A stretch of 28,294 nucleotides of DNA from REEB95 sp035632395 (GTDB lineage: Bacteria; Pseudomonadota; Alphaproteobacteria; ATCC43930; CGMCC-115725). Below the pieces are notes generated by a model. The model saw only the letters and a list, made by a program, of their open reading frames with translations, had not been told where the DNA came from and searched no databases. Of this stretch, positions 7,273 to 15,953 are shown in pieces (the first letter of the stretch is position 1; each line of letters begins with the position of its first letter). Location of the stretch: positions 1 through 28,294 of the forward strand of contig DASQGX010000079.1 in NCBI GenBank assembly GCA_035632395.1, given 5' to 3'. The position numbers and the translations under genes are program-made.

Positions 7273-7741
7273 GCAGATGGCTCCCGATCAAATACACGAT
7301 GATGGCGTATATCGCCGCACCGGTGTCGTCGAGCATGATGCCATAGCCGCCGGGCAGCTTGCGCTCGAGCCAACGCAGCGGAAACGGCTTGGCGATATCG
7401 AAGAAGCGGAACAGTACGAAGCCGACGAGGTAGGGCAGAGGCGCGAGGGGCACGACGACCAACGTCAAACATTGGCCGGCGACTTCGTCGATCACCGCTT
7501 CGGGCGGATCGGCGATACCGGCAGCGCGCGCATAGGTCTCCGTGGTCACGATGCCGACGCCCAGCAGGATCACGGCGACAACAAACAGTAGCCGCGGCCC
7601 GCTTTGCCAGGCGATGAGCGCTGCCAGCGGCAACGCCGCGAGCGAGCCGACCGTGCCGGGCGCAACCGGCGACAAGCCGCAGCCGAACCAGGTCGAAAGC
7701 CAAACGGACGGATGCGAAAAAGGCAGCGGCGGCCGCGTCAT
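7262..7741 (-). CDS. pgpA: Phosphatidylglycerophosphatase A
   Basis: This is a 159-residue membrane phosphatase that converts phosphatidylglycerophosphate to phosphatidylglycerol in the inner membrane. The family motifs are all present: SPVAPGTVGSL (24-34), PPEAVIDEVAGQ (79-90), and the FRFFDIAKPFP plus GGYGIMLDD segments (111-121 and 131-139), whose acidic residues bind the metal. Four hydrophobic segments fit a small polytopic protein. The open frame runs upstream into ispDF to 7909, but ATG 7741 lies 4 nt after the ispDF stop and gives normal length. It sits between ispDF and pncC in a tight three-gene unit. Confidence 0.93.
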   Translation of the reverse strand: MTRPPLPFSHPSVWLSTWFGCGLSPVAPGTVGSLAALPLAALIAWQSGPRLLFVVAVILLGVGIVTTETYARAAGIADPPEAVIDEVAGQCLTLVVVPLAPLPYLVGFVLFRFFDIAKPFPLRWLERKLPGGYGIMLDDTGAAIYAIIVYLIGSHLLGR

Positions 7742-7745
7742 CGCG

Positions 7746-8900
7746 TCAGAACGGCAGGCGCAGCGTTGCCACCGCTTGCGCCGCGATACCCTCGCCGCGG
7801 CCGGTGAAGCCGAGGCGTTCGGTGGTGGTCGCCTTGACGCTGACGCGTTTCGGGTCGAGGCCGAGAATTTCGGCGATGCGCGCCACCATGGCCGCGCGGT
7901 GCGGCCCAATTTTCGGACTTTCGCAAATTAGCGTGACATCGACATGGGCGATGCTGCCGCGGGCCTTGACCACCAAGCCGGCTGCGTGACGCAGGAAACG
8001 ATGCGATGGGGCGCCGCGCCATTGCGGATCGCTCGGTGGAAAATGCACGCCGATGTCGCCGGCGCCGAGTGCACCGAGGATCGCATCGGTCAGCGCATGC
8101 AAGCCGCAATCGGCGTCGCTGTGGCCAACCAGGCCGTTGCCGTGCGGCACCTTGATTCCGCAGAGCCAGACATGATCGCCGGGCCCAAACGCATGGACGT
8201 CGAAGCCTTGGCCGGTGCGCACGTCGCCAATCCGGGCAGCGGCCCAGCGCTCGGCGCGCGCCAGATCTTCCGGCGTCGTCACCTTGACGTTGTCTTCGCT
8301 GCCCGTGACTAGCCGCACGGCGAGGCCGGCGCGCTCGGCGACCGCCGCATCGTCGGGCAGGTCCAGGCCCTTGACGGTGCGATGCGCGGCGAGGATCTCG
8401 CGATAGCGGAAACCCTGCGGCGTCTGCGCGCGCCAAAGCTGCGCGCGATCGACAGTTTCGAGCACGCGGCCATCGTCGGCGCGCTTGATCGTGTCGGCGA
8501 GCTTGAGCGCTGGCACCGCGGCGGGCGCGTCGGTCAGTGCATCGAGCACGCGATTAATTGTACCGCCGTCGACAAACGGCCGCGCGCCGTCGTGGATCAG
8601 TACGCGCTCGGGTGCGTGCTCGGCGAGGCTTTCCAGCCCGAGCCGAACAGAGTCCTGCCGCGCCGCGCCGCCGGCAATCGGCGGCAGCAGATCGAGCCCG
8701 GCGCTGGCGCGCGCGTAATGTTCGGTGTCGGCGGGATTGTAGACCACGCGCACGCGGTCGATACCGGGATGAGCCGCGAGCGTCGTCAGCGAATGACGCA
8801 GCAACGGTTGTCCGGCGACGGACAGATATTGCTTGGGAATCTCGGCGCCGAGCCGCGTACCGCGACCGGCCGCGACCACCAGCGCGATGCAGGACGGCAT
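7746..8900 (-). CDS. ispDF: Bifunctional IspD/IspF of the MEP isoprenoid pathway
   Basis: This is a 384-residue fusion. Residues 1-225 form IspD (2-C-methyl-D-erythritol 4-phosphate cytidylyltransferase) with the nucleotide loop AAGRGTRLGAEIPKQYL (10-26), the HDGARP motif (103-108) and TPQGFR (160-165). Residues 228-384 form IspF (2,4-cyclodiphosphate synthase) with metal ligands Asp234, His236 and His268 (motifs GFDVHAF and GHSDADCGLHAL) and the C-terminal KATTTERLGFTGRGEG. The two enzymes catalyse the third and fifth steps of isopentenyl diphosphate synthesis. Such fusions are typical of Alphaproteobacteria. The product is complete, with no lost catalytic residue seen. It leads the ispDF-pgpA-pncC run. 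Confidence 0.97.
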   Translation of the reverse strand: MPSCIALVVAAGRGTRLGAEIPKQYLSVAGQPLLRHSLTTLAAHPGIDRVRVVYNPADTEHYARASAGLDLLPPIAGGAARQDSVRLGLESLAEHAPERVLIHDGARPFVDGGTINRVLDALTDAPAAVPALKLADTIKRADDGRVLETVDRAQLWRAQTPQGFRYREILAAHRTVKGLDLPDDAAVAERAGLAVRLVTGSEDNVKVTTPEDLARAERWAAARIGDVRTGQGFDVHAFGPGDHVWLCGIKVPHGNGLVGHSDADCGLHALTDAILGALGAGDIGVHFPPSDPQWRGAPSHRFLRHAAGLVVKARGSIAHVDVTLICESPKIGPHRAAMVARIAEILGLDPKRVSVKATTTERLGFTGRGEGIAAQAVATLRLPF

Positions 8901-8909
8901 GGCGGCGCG

Positions 8910-8938
8910 ACCCTAAACCACGGCCCTCGGCTTGCCAA
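8910..8938 (-). promoter_or_regulatory. Candidate sigma-70 promoter for ispDF
   Basis: On the minus strand TTGGCA (8938-8933), a 17-bp spacer and TAGGGT (8915-8910) precede the ispDF ATG at 8900. The -35 matches 5 of 6 bases; the -10 is weak (3 of 6). The predicted leader would be only a few nucleotides, so this is tentative. Confidence 0.35.
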
Positions 8939-8978
8939 GGCAGGGAACTTCGCAAGCGCCGAACCCGTGGTTTGGCGG

Positions 8979-9020
8979 GTGATCTGGATCAAGGCGGTGT
9001 TGCCGTGGACAGCCTACGAA
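8979..9020 (+). promoter_or_regulatory. FNR/FixK-type box and -10 element upstream of macA
   Basis: The bases 8979-8992 read GTGATCTGGATCAA, one mismatch from TTGAT-N4-ATCAA. TACGAA at 9015-9020 could be the -10 hexamer (3 of 6). The box centre is 29.5 nt from the first base of the hexamer, which is class II FNR/CRP-family spacing. The macA ATG is at 9059, giving a leader of about 32 nt. The N4 (CTGG) is the same as in the box at 1747-1760. Confidence 0.5.
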
Positions 9021-9058
9021 AATCGCGGCAATCCGCTTGTGATTGAGGGCGTTTCGCG

Positions 9059-10327
9059 ATGGCATGGTTGAGTTTCACGGGCCTTGGTGGGCGGCGCGAG
9101 TGGGCGCAGCGTCTCGAGGCGTGGACACGCCCTCTGCGTTACCCGTTGGGGCCGCGCTGGCGGCTCGTCGCGGCCATCGCCGTGGTCCTCCTCGTCGCGG
9201 TGGCCGCGACATTATGGGCTACGCGAGGGACCGCGCCGGTAAATTACGTCACGGCGCCAGTTACGCGCGGCAACGTCGCACGCACGGTCACCGCCACCGG
9301 CGCGGTCAACCCGGTTTTGACCATCATCGTCGGCTCATACGTTTCGGGCGTCATCCGGGACGTCTATTGCGACTACAACACGCAGGTCAAAAAGGGTCAG
9401 CTCTGCGCCCGGATCGATCCGCGCCCCTATCAGACCATCGTCGATCAGAACATGGCAGCACTCGCGAATGCCAAGGCGCAGTTCGCCAAGGATCAGGCCA
9501 ATCTTGAATACGCCCGAATCAACTACGGGCGCGAGGCTGGTCTTCTGAAACGCGGCGTCGTCTCGCAGGATACGGTCGATATCGCCAAGAACGCACTCGA
9601 TCAAGGCGTGGCGCAAGTAGCACTCGATCAAGCGTCGATCCAGGAGCACGAGGCATCGCTCGCGACGGCGCAAGTCAATCTCGATTACACGAACATCGTG
9701 TCACCAGTCGACGGCACCGTGGTCGCCCGCAACATCACTATCGGCCAGACCGTCGCCGCGAGTTTTCAGACGCCGACGCTGTTCCTGATCGCCACCGATT
9801 TGACCAAGATGGAGGTCGACACCAACGTCAGCGAAAGCGACATCGGCGCCGCCAAAGACGGCGACAAGGCGAGCTTCACGGTCGAGGCCTTCGACCGGTC
9901 GTTCCAAGGCAGCGTTGTTCAGGTTCGACAAGCGCCGCAGACAGTGCAGAACGTCGTCACATATGACGTCGTTGTCGGCGTCGATAACGCCGACCTGCTG
10001 TTGAAACCCGGAATGACAGCGACCGTCGCCATCGTGACTGCTCAGCGCGACAACGTGCTGCGGGTGCCGGATCAGGCGCTGCGCTTTTCACCGAGCGGCC
10101 AAGGCGCGCCGCAACCGGCGCCTGCGCCGAGCGCCGCCGCACGGCCGGTACAGGTATGGGTGCTGCACGACGGCAAGCCGACGGCAGTGACCATCGAAAC
10201 CGGCCTCGACGACGATACCAATACAGAAGTCGTCTCCGGGGATCTCAGGCCCGGTGACCGGGTAATTATGGGCGAACAGCGCGCCGGCGCCGGCCAGGCG
10301 ACGGGGCCATTCCGGTTCGGCCTCTAG
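9059..10327 (+). CDS. macA: MacA-type periplasmic adaptor (membrane fusion protein)
   Basis: This is a 422-residue adaptor. It has a cytoplasmic N-terminus of about 34 residues, one membrane segment (about 35-54), a split lipoyl/biotinyl domain (SGVIRDVYCDYNTQVKKGQ near 96-114 and SPVDGTVVARNITIGQTV near 215-232), an alpha-helical hairpin of about 90 residues between them, then beta-barrel and membrane-proximal domains. A Pro/Ala-rich insert lies near residues 348-364. The family bridges an inner-membrane ABC or RND pump to an outer-membrane channel and activates the ATPase in MacB systems. macB begins 18 nt after the stop, and a NodT-type channel follows, so all three parts of the pump are together. 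A plausible FNR/FixK-regulated promoter lies upstream. Confidence 0.92.
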   Translation: MAWLSFTGLGGRREWAQRLEAWTRPLRYPLGPRWRLVAAIAVVLLVAVAATLWATRGTAPVNYVTAPVTRGNVARTVTATGAVNPVLTIIVGSYVSGVIRDVYCDYNTQVKKGQLCARIDPRPYQTIVDQNMAALANAKAQFAKDQANLEYARINYGREAGLLKRGVVSQDTVDIAKNALDQGVAQVALDQASIQEHEASLATAQVNLDYTNIVSPVDGTVVARNITIGQTVAASFQTPTLFLIATDLTKMEVDTNVSESDIGAAKDGDKASFTVEAFDRSFQGSVVQVRQAPQTVQNVVTYDVVVGVDNADLLLKPGMTATVAIVTAQRDNVLRVPDQALRFSPSGQGAPQPAPAPSAAARPVQVWVLHDGKPTAVTIETGLDDDTNTEVVSGDLRPGDRVIMGEQRAGAGQATGPFRFGL

Positions 10328-10345
10328 GCCGGAAGGGCAACGACC

Positions 10346-12493
10346 ATGGCCAATCCCGCCATCGAGCTCCGGAACGTGACGCGGATTTATCGACTTGGCG
10401 ACGTCGAGGTTCGTGCGCTCGACGGTGTCGATCTCAGGATCGAAACCGGCGAATTCGTCGCAATCATGGGCTCTTCGGGCTCAGGCAAATCGACGTTGAT
10501 GCACCTCTGCGGCTGCTTGGACCAGCCGACGGGCGGCCGGTATTTGCTCGAAGGGGTCGATGTCGGTCAGCTGAGCGAGCCTGAGCTGGCGCACATCCGC
10601 AGCGAACGGATCGGCTTTGTGTTCCAGAGCTTCAACCTGTTGGCACGCACCAGCGCCGTGGAGAATGTGGCGCTGCCCCTGGTTTACACCGCTTTCGGTC
10701 CTGCGGCGCGGGGCGAACGGCTGGCACGTGCACGCGAATCCTTGAATCGACTGGGCCTTGTTGGTCGCGAGGACAATCGGCCGGGCGAGCTTTCGGGCGG
10801 CCAGCAGCAGCGCGTCGCGATCGCCCGCGCGCTCATTAATCGGCCGAGCCTTTTGCTCGCCGATGAGCCGACCGGCAATCTCGACACCCGCACCTCGCAC
10901 GAGATCATGGGGACGTTGCGCGAGCTGAATCGGGAGGCGGGGGTCACCATCATCGTGGTGACGCACGAGCGCGATATCGCTGCTTACGCCGATCGCATCA
11001 TCACGATGCGCGACGGAAAAATCATCACCGATGAACGCAATCAGGCAATCCCTGCTGAACCGACCGCCGGTGCACATGTGGCGGCCTTACCCGCCGGCGC
11101 ATCCGTCAAAATTGCGGCGCGCCGGATCGCAGTCGCGCCGTCCTGGGGTTTTGCAAGGATGATTCTATCGACCGCAGCGCAAGCGATCGGGCGTAACAAA
11201 CTCAGGTCGGCGCTGACGATGCTTGGCGTCTTCATTGGCGTCGCAGCGCTCATCGCCATGGTCGCTGTTGGTCAAGGCGCGAACGAGGCGGTCAAGAAGC
11301 AGATCCAGAGCCTCGGCACCAATCTGTTGGTCGTCGTTCCGGGTGCGACTACGGCGGGCGGCGTGCGCGCCGGCTTCGGCAGCGCTTCGACGCTGACCGT
11401 CAGCGATGCGCAGGCGCTGCGTCGCGAAGATCCGGCGGTGGGCCAGGTCGGCTACGCCATCCGGCAACTCAGCCAAGTTCAATATGGCGGACAGAATTGG
11501 ACCACCAGCATCCAGGGCGTCACGCCTCCTTATCTGCCGATCACCAATTGGCAGGTCGCCACCGGTCGACCGATCCAGCGAGCGGACGAATCCACGGCCG
11601 CCATGGTCGCGCTCATCGGCCAGACGGTTTACCGCCAGTTGTTCGGTCCCTACGAAAATCCGATCGGCGCCAACATCTTGGTGAAGGGCCGCAGCGTGCG
11701 CGTCATCGGCCTGCTCGCCGCCAAGGGGCAGAGCACGTTCGGTCAGGACCAGGACGACGTAGTGATGATCCCATTCACCACTGCGGAGCAGAAAGTTCTC
11801 GGCGTTGCCGCGCCGAGTCAGGCGCAAAGCTTGGCGACGACGACGATTTCGAACGCGACGGTGGCGGTTACGACGACGGCGGCCGCCTTTCTGCCGCCGC
11901 CCAATCCCTACAACATCCCGCCGCGCATCACGGGCTACGTCAACTTTATCTTCGTCCAGGCGGCCACCGAGGATCAGGTTCCGGTTGCGCTCCAGCAAGT
12001 CACCGAGACGCTGATGCGGCGTCATCATATCCGCGCGGGCGACACAGCGGATTTCGCCGTCCGTAATCTCAGCCAGATCGCCCAAACGGCCGAAAGTTCG
12101 TCGCGAATCATGGCGCTGCTGCTGGCCGTGGTTGCTTCGATTTCGCTGCTCGTGGGTGGCATCGGCATCATGAACATCCTTCTTGTGTCGGTGACCGAGC
12201 GAACGCGCGAGATCGGCCTACGCATGGCGATCGGCGCCCGCCGCCTCCACGTGCTTCTGCAGTTCCTGACTGAAGCAATCTTCCTCAGCGTGACCGGTGG
12301 CATCGCTGGCATCGTGACCGGTGTCGCGGTGTCGATGGCGATCTCGGCGGTTGCGCATTGGCCGACCCTGCTTTCGTCTACGGCAATCGCGGGGGGCTTC
12401 GTGTTCTCCGCGGCTGTCGGGATCTTTTTCGGCTACTACCCTGCGCGCAAAGCCGCGCGCCTCAATCCGATCGAGGCGTTGCGCTATGAATAG
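10346..12493 (+). CDS. macB: MacB-type ABC transporter, ATPase-permease fusion
   Basis: This is a 715-residue protein with an N-terminal ABC ATPase: Walker A GSSGSGKST (42-50), signature LSGGQ (149-153), Walker B LLLADEPTG (169-177), H-loop His207. A first membrane helix (about 288-308) is followed by a large periplasmic domain (about 310-585) and three C-terminal helices starting near 588; the FtsX-like signature VTERTREIGLRMAIGA is at 616-631. MacB drives export of macrolides, peptides, lipids or toxins from the periplasm by mechanotransmission through MacA. A Thr/Ala/Pro-rich stretch at about 488-528 looks like an insertion in the periplasmic domain. The stop overlaps the start of the next gene by 8 bp. 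The exported substrate cannot be inferred. Confidence 0.93.
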   Translation: MANPAIELRNVTRIYRLGDVEVRALDGVDLRIETGEFVAIMGSSGSGKSTLMHLCGCLDQPTGGRYLLEGVDVGQLSEPELAHIRSERIGFVFQSFNLLARTSAVENVALPLVYTAFGPAARGERLARARESLNRLGLVGREDNRPGELSGGQQQRVAIARALINRPSLLLADEPTGNLDTRTSHEIMGTLRELNREAGVTIIVVTHERDIAAYADRIITMRDGKIITDERNQAIPAEPTAGAHVAALPAGASVKIAARRIAVAPSWGFARMILSTAAQAIGRNKLRSALTMLGVFIGVAALIAMVAVGQGANEAVKKQIQSLGTNLLVVVPGATTAGGVRAGFGSASTLTVSDAQALRREDPAVGQVGYAIRQLSQVQYGGQNWTTSIQGVTPPYLPITNWQVATGRPIQRADESTAAMVALIGQTVYRQLFGPYENPIGANILVKGRSVRVIGLLAAKGQSTFGQDQDDVVMIPFTTAEQKVLGVAAPSQAQSLATTTISNATVAVTTTAAAFLPPPNPYNIPPRITGYVNFIFVQAATEDQVPVALQQVTETLMRRHHIRAGDTADFAVRNLSQIAQTAESSSRIMALLLAVVASISLLVGGIGIMNILLVSVTERTREIGLRMAIGARRLHVLLQFLTEAIFLSVTGGIAGIVTGVAVSMAISAVAHWPTLLSSTAIAGGFVFSAAVGIFFGYYPARKAARLNPIEALRYE

Positions 12494-13949
12494 GCAACGC
12501 ATCGGCTTGATCCTTGCCGCCACAATTGGCCTGCTACTCGCCGGCTGCGCGGTCGGGCCGGATTTCAAGCCGCCCGCTGCGCCGACGACGCACGATTACA
12601 CGCCGGAACCTGTCGTGCTGCCATCGGCGGGTGTCGGGGACGTTCAACAGAACCTCAAACTTGGCGCAACGGTCACCGCCGAGTGGTGGAAATTGTTTGA
12701 GTCGCCGACGCTCGATCGGACGCTCACACTCGCCATCGCCGATAGTCCGACGTTGGACGCGGCGCGTGCCACGTTGGCGCAGGCCCAGGAAGCCGTGCGC
12801 GCGGCCGCTGGCGGATTGTACCCACAGGTCGATCTCGGTGCCTCGGCTAGCCGGAGCCGCGCCGCGCTGATCGATGCCGATCACGGATCGCGCGTCGAAA
12901 ATCTGTTCAGCGTCGGTCCCTTGGTGAGTTATAACGCCGACGTCTTCGGCGGCACGCTGCGGCTGGTCGAACAGCAAAGTGCATTGGCCGATTTCCAGAA
13001 CTATCAACTCGGTGCCGCCTATCTGTCGCTCAGCGGCAATGCCGTTACGCAGGCGATCAACATCGCTGCCGCGCGGGAGCAGCTCGCCGCGACCGACGCG
13101 ATCATTAAGGCGGACCAGCAGAACCTTGAGCTCGTACGCCTGTCGGTGCAGGCGGGCAAGGGCGCTCCGGCCGATTTGCTCAGCGCCGAGAGCCAGCTCG
13201 CGAGCGATCAGGCACTCGTGCCACCGTTGCAGCAGCAGCTCAGCGCCGCGCGCGACGCACTTTCGGTGCTTGTTGGCAAGGCTGCGAGCGAATGGCAGCC
13301 GCCCGAATTCGATTTCACCAGCCTGACCTTGCCGACGGACTTGCCGGTGACAGTGCCGTCGCAACTGGTGCACGCACGTCCCGATATCCTGGCTGCCGAG
13401 GCACAGCTGCACGCGGCCAGCGCTACGATCGGCATCGCCACCGCCAACCTCTATCCGAGCATTTCGCTGACGGCGTCGTGGGCGCAGCAGGCGACGACCA
13501 CGGCTGCGCTGTTCGACGCCTCGAACGGCCTATGGAGCGTCGCCGCGAACCTGACGGCACCGATCTTTCACGGCGGCACGTTGCGCGCTCAGGAGCGTGC
13601 GGCCGAAGATGCGTTCAGCGCGCAGCTCGCGACCTATCGCCAAACTGTGCTCACCTCGTTCCAGCAGGTTGCCGACGTGTTGCAGGCGCTGGATCACGAT
13701 GCGCAGCTCGTCCGGGCCCAGCAATATGCTCTCGATACCGCGACGGCATCGCTCCGGCTTGCTCAAGACAGCTACGCAGCCGGCGCCGGCAGCTTTTTGC
13801 AGGTTCTGGTTGCGCAGCGGATCTATGGCCAAGCACGCCTTGGTTACGCTAACGCGAAGGGACAGCGCTATCTCGATACCGCGCAGCTCTTCGTAGCGAT
13901 GGGCGGCGGCTGGCAAACCGCAGAACCGACTGTCTCATCCAATCGTTGA
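12486..13949 (+). CDS. NodT-family outer-membrane efflux lipoprotein (TolC-like)
   Basis: This is a 487-residue outer-membrane channel subunit. It has a lipoprotein signal with lipobox LAGC (18-21, Cys21 lipidated), the NodT-family start CAVGPDF-PP, the segment EWWKLFESPTLD near residue 72, and two repeated OEP domains with long helical coiled-coil stretches. ARPDILAAEAQLHAASATIG (near 298-318) and a final FVAMGGGW complete the family picture. It trimerises as the exit duct for tripartite pumps. The ATG lies inside the macB 3' end (8-bp overlap), implying coupled translation and a dedicated partnership with MacAB. The frame is open further upstream, inside macB, but only this start gives the signal peptide. 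Confidence 0.93.
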   Translation: MNRQRIGLILAATIGLLLAGCAVGPDFKPPAAPTTHDYTPEPVVLPSAGVGDVQQNLKLGATVTAEWWKLFESPTLDRTLTLAIADSPTLDAARATLAQAQEAVRAAAGGLYPQVDLGASASRSRAALIDADHGSRVENLFSVGPLVSYNADVFGGTLRLVEQQSALADFQNYQLGAAYLSLSGNAVTQAINIAAAREQLAATDAIIKADQQNLELVRLSVQAGKGAPADLLSAESQLASDQALVPPLQQQLSAARDALSVLVGKAASEWQPPEFDFTSLTLPTDLPVTVPSQLVHARPDILAAEAQLHAASATIGIATANLYPSISLTASWAQQATTTAALFDASNGLWSVAANLTAPIFHGGTLRAQERAAEDAFSAQLATYRQTVLTSFQQVADVLQALDHDAQLVRAQQYALDTATASLRLAQDSYAAGAGSFLQVLVAQRIYGQARLGYANAKGQRYLDTAQLFVAMGGGWQTAEPTVSSNR

Positions 13950-13963
13950 ACAAGGAGAAGACG

Positions 13964-14560
13964 ATGCGTCACCTGATCGTTGCCGTGCATCCGCGGCGCC
14001 GCAGCTTCAACCGCTCGGTGGTCAATGCCTACCGCGGAGCGCTGGAGGAAGCAGGCCACAAGGTCGAGTGCCGCGATCTCTACGCGATGAAGTTCGCGCC
14101 GCTTCTGACCACGCGCGACGTCGGTATCACACCAGGGCGCCGGCCGCCGCGCGACGTGGCCCGCGAGCAGGCCGCGATCCGCCGCGCCAACGTCATCACC
14201 TTCGTCGCGCCATTGTGGTGGAGCGGCGTGCCGGCAATGCTCAAAGGCTATCTCGACCGGGTGTTCTGCGCTGGTTTCGCCTATGTCATCGACAAGCAGG
14301 GTAATTACCGTCCCGCCGCGCTGAAGGGCAAGCGCGCGACTATCGTCATCACCAGTGGCGCGACGACGGCCGAGCTCAGGGCGGGCGGCACGTTGAAGGC
14401 GATCCAGAATATCTACGGTGGCTTGCTGCAATTCTGCGGGGTCAAAGTGCTTGGCCAGCTTTATTTGACTGGCATCGAACCGGGCATGAGTCGGCACGAT
14501 GGCGAACGCCATCTTGCGGCGGTCCGGCAATTCACGCGACGCACATTCAAGCTGACCTGA
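13964..14560 (+). CDS. Flavodoxin-like-fold NAD(P)H:quinone oxidoreductase
   Basis: This is a 198-residue protein of the flavodoxin_2/NQO1-like family. It shows the N-terminal FMN/FAD phosphate-binding region (HLIVAVHPRRRSFNRSV), the aspartate-tyrosine segment RDLYAMKFAPLL, and the conserved PLWWSGVPAMLKGYLDRVFCAGFAY block (about 85-110). Family members reduce quinones, nitro- or azo-compounds by two electrons with FAD or FMN. The ATG at 13964 is preceded by AAGGAGAAG, a strong ribosome site, 14 nt after the NodT stop. Its position as last gene of the macA-macB-nodT operon suggests the enzyme modifies or protects against the same redox-active compounds that the pump exports; this is inference. 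It faces a convergent MFS gene 15 nt away. Confidence 0.85.
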   Translation: MRHLIVAVHPRRRSFNRSVVNAYRGALEEAGHKVECRDLYAMKFAPLLTTRDVGITPGRRPPRDVAREQAAIRRANVITFVAPLWWSGVPAMLKGYLDRVFCAGFAYVIDKQGNYRPAALKGKRATIVITSGATTAELRAGGTLKAIQNIYGGLLQFCGVKVLGQLYLTGIEPGMSRHDGERHLAAVRQFTRRTFKLT

Positions 14561-14575
14561 AGGTAATCCGCGACA

Positions 14576-15772
14576 CTAGTGCGCGATCCGCTTTGTGGCA
14601 TGGCGCGGAAGAATCAGCATCAGGGCAATGCAGCCGGCAATGGCCGACGACGCGCCGTAGAGGAATACAGCTTCGTGGCCGACACGGTCCCACAACAGGC
14701 CCGCAACGACGCTGGCGAATAGACCGAGTAGGCCGACAGTCGTGTTGTACCAGCCGATGGCGCTGGCATGCAGTCCGGCCGGCGCAAAATCGCTCGCGAA
14801 CGCCTTGCCGACGGCGCGAAACATGCCTTGGAACACGCCGTAACCGGCGAATGCGACGGCGATCACTGCGACGTTGCGGCTGAGTGCGAAGCCAAGATAG
14901 GCGACTAGGAACACGACATAAGCAGTTAGCAGGAGATTTTTCCGGCCCCAGCGGTCGGACAACGAGCCGGCGGGATACGAGATCAGCGCCGCCGCCAGAT
15001 TGAAACCCGCATAGATCAAAATGGTCAGCGGCAGTGAGGCGCCGATGTCGCGTGTCTGCAGGATGAGAAACGAATTGCTCGAATTCCCGAGGCCGAAGAT
15101 CACGGTGACCACCAGATATTTCCAATAAGATGCCGGCAGCCGGCGCGGGCTGATGTTGATCGCCGCTTCGGCGGCTACTGTGGCCGGCCGCTCGTGCACC
15201 AGCGCGACCATGACGAATGCGAGCAAGCCGGGAATCACCGCGATAAAGAAAATCGTGCGAAAGCCGGCTTGCAGCCAGAACAACAACGCAATCGCGAGCA
15301 GCGGACCGAAAAACGCGCCGCCATTGTCGCCAAGCCCTTCGAGCCCGAACGCGCGACCACGGTATTGTTCGTCGACTGATTCCGCGACCAGTGCGTCGCG
15401 CGGCGCGGAACGCGTGCCGGTGCCGATCCGATCGAGCAACCGCGCGCCGAATACGCCCTGCCAGACGGTGGCGACACCGATGAGCGGCTTAGCAAGGGCG
15501 GCCGCGACGAAACCGACTAAGGCGATGGTCTTGTGATTGCGCAGGCGGTCGGAGAGCGAGCCGGAGATTCCTTGGACGATGTTCTGCGTTGCCTGCGCGG
15601 TGCCTTCGATCAAGCCGACGATGCTGCCGCTGGCGTGCAGCGTCTGGGTCAGAAAGATCGGCAGAATCGGGTAGAGCATCTCGGTCGAGACGTCGGCAAA
15701 GAAGCTGCCGGCGGCAAGCAGAAAGGTGTTGCGGGTGAGGCCGGCGAGATAACGCGAGCGGGGAATTAACAT
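14576..15772 (-). CDS. MFS transporter
   Basis: This is a 398-residue protein with 12 hydrophobic segments. The first half carries DRIGTGTRSAPRDALVAES and RGRAFGLEGLGDNGGAFFGP, a signature of an MFS subgroup often annotated only as drug/multidrug-type permease; the second half carries the loop SLSDRWGRKNLLL. The ATG at 15772 starts just ahead of the first membrane segment (MLIPRSRYL); the frame is open to 15841 but the extension is basic and atypical. It is convergent with the quinone reductase and divergent from dusB, so it is a single-gene unit. Substrate unknown. Confidence 0.8.
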   Translation of the reverse strand: MLIPRSRYLAGLTRNTFLLAAGSFFADVSTEMLYPILPIFLTQTLHASGSIVGLIEGTAQATQNIVQGISGSLSDRLRNHKTIALVGFVAAALAKPLIGVATVWQGVFGARLLDRIGTGTRSAPRDALVAESVDEQYRGRAFGLEGLGDNGGAFFGPLLAIALLFWLQAGFRTIFFIAVIPGLLAFVMVALVHERPATVAAEAAINISPRRLPASYWKYLVVTVIFGLGNSSNSFLILQTRDIGASLPLTILIYAGFNLAAALISYPAGSLSDRWGRKNLLLTAYVVFLVAYLGFALSRNVAVIAVAFAGYGVFQGMFRAVGKAFASDFAPAGLHASAIGWYNTTVGLLGLFASVVAGLLWDRVGHEAVFLYGASSAIAGCIALMLILPRHATKRIAH

Positions 15773-15869
15773 CGCGGGTGACGACCGTGGGTGTTTTGGC
15801 GCGAACGCGCGTAGGCTCTGGCAACGATAACGCGATCTCAATCGTCAACCGTGCCGTCGTTAACGCCGC

Positions 15870-15891
15870 GGCTTGGGTCGGGCTTGGGTCG
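15870..15891. repeat. Tandem direct repeat of 11 bp (two copies)
   Basis: GGCTTGGGTCG occurs twice back to back in the gap between the MFS gene and dusB. A related GGCTTGGGTT lies upstream of ntrY at 19671-19680. It could be a binding site or a chance duplication. Confidence 0.6.
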
Positions 15892-15953
15892 AAGGAAGAC
15901 AGAATACTGTCGGCCGCTGTGTTTAAACGCCACCACGCCCGATGCGATTTTTA

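Noticed and set aside
8382..9071. 229-codon plus-strand frame opposite ispDF reaching into the macA start
   Set aside because: It is a shadow of ispDF; the macA start and promoter sites lie in its 3' part.
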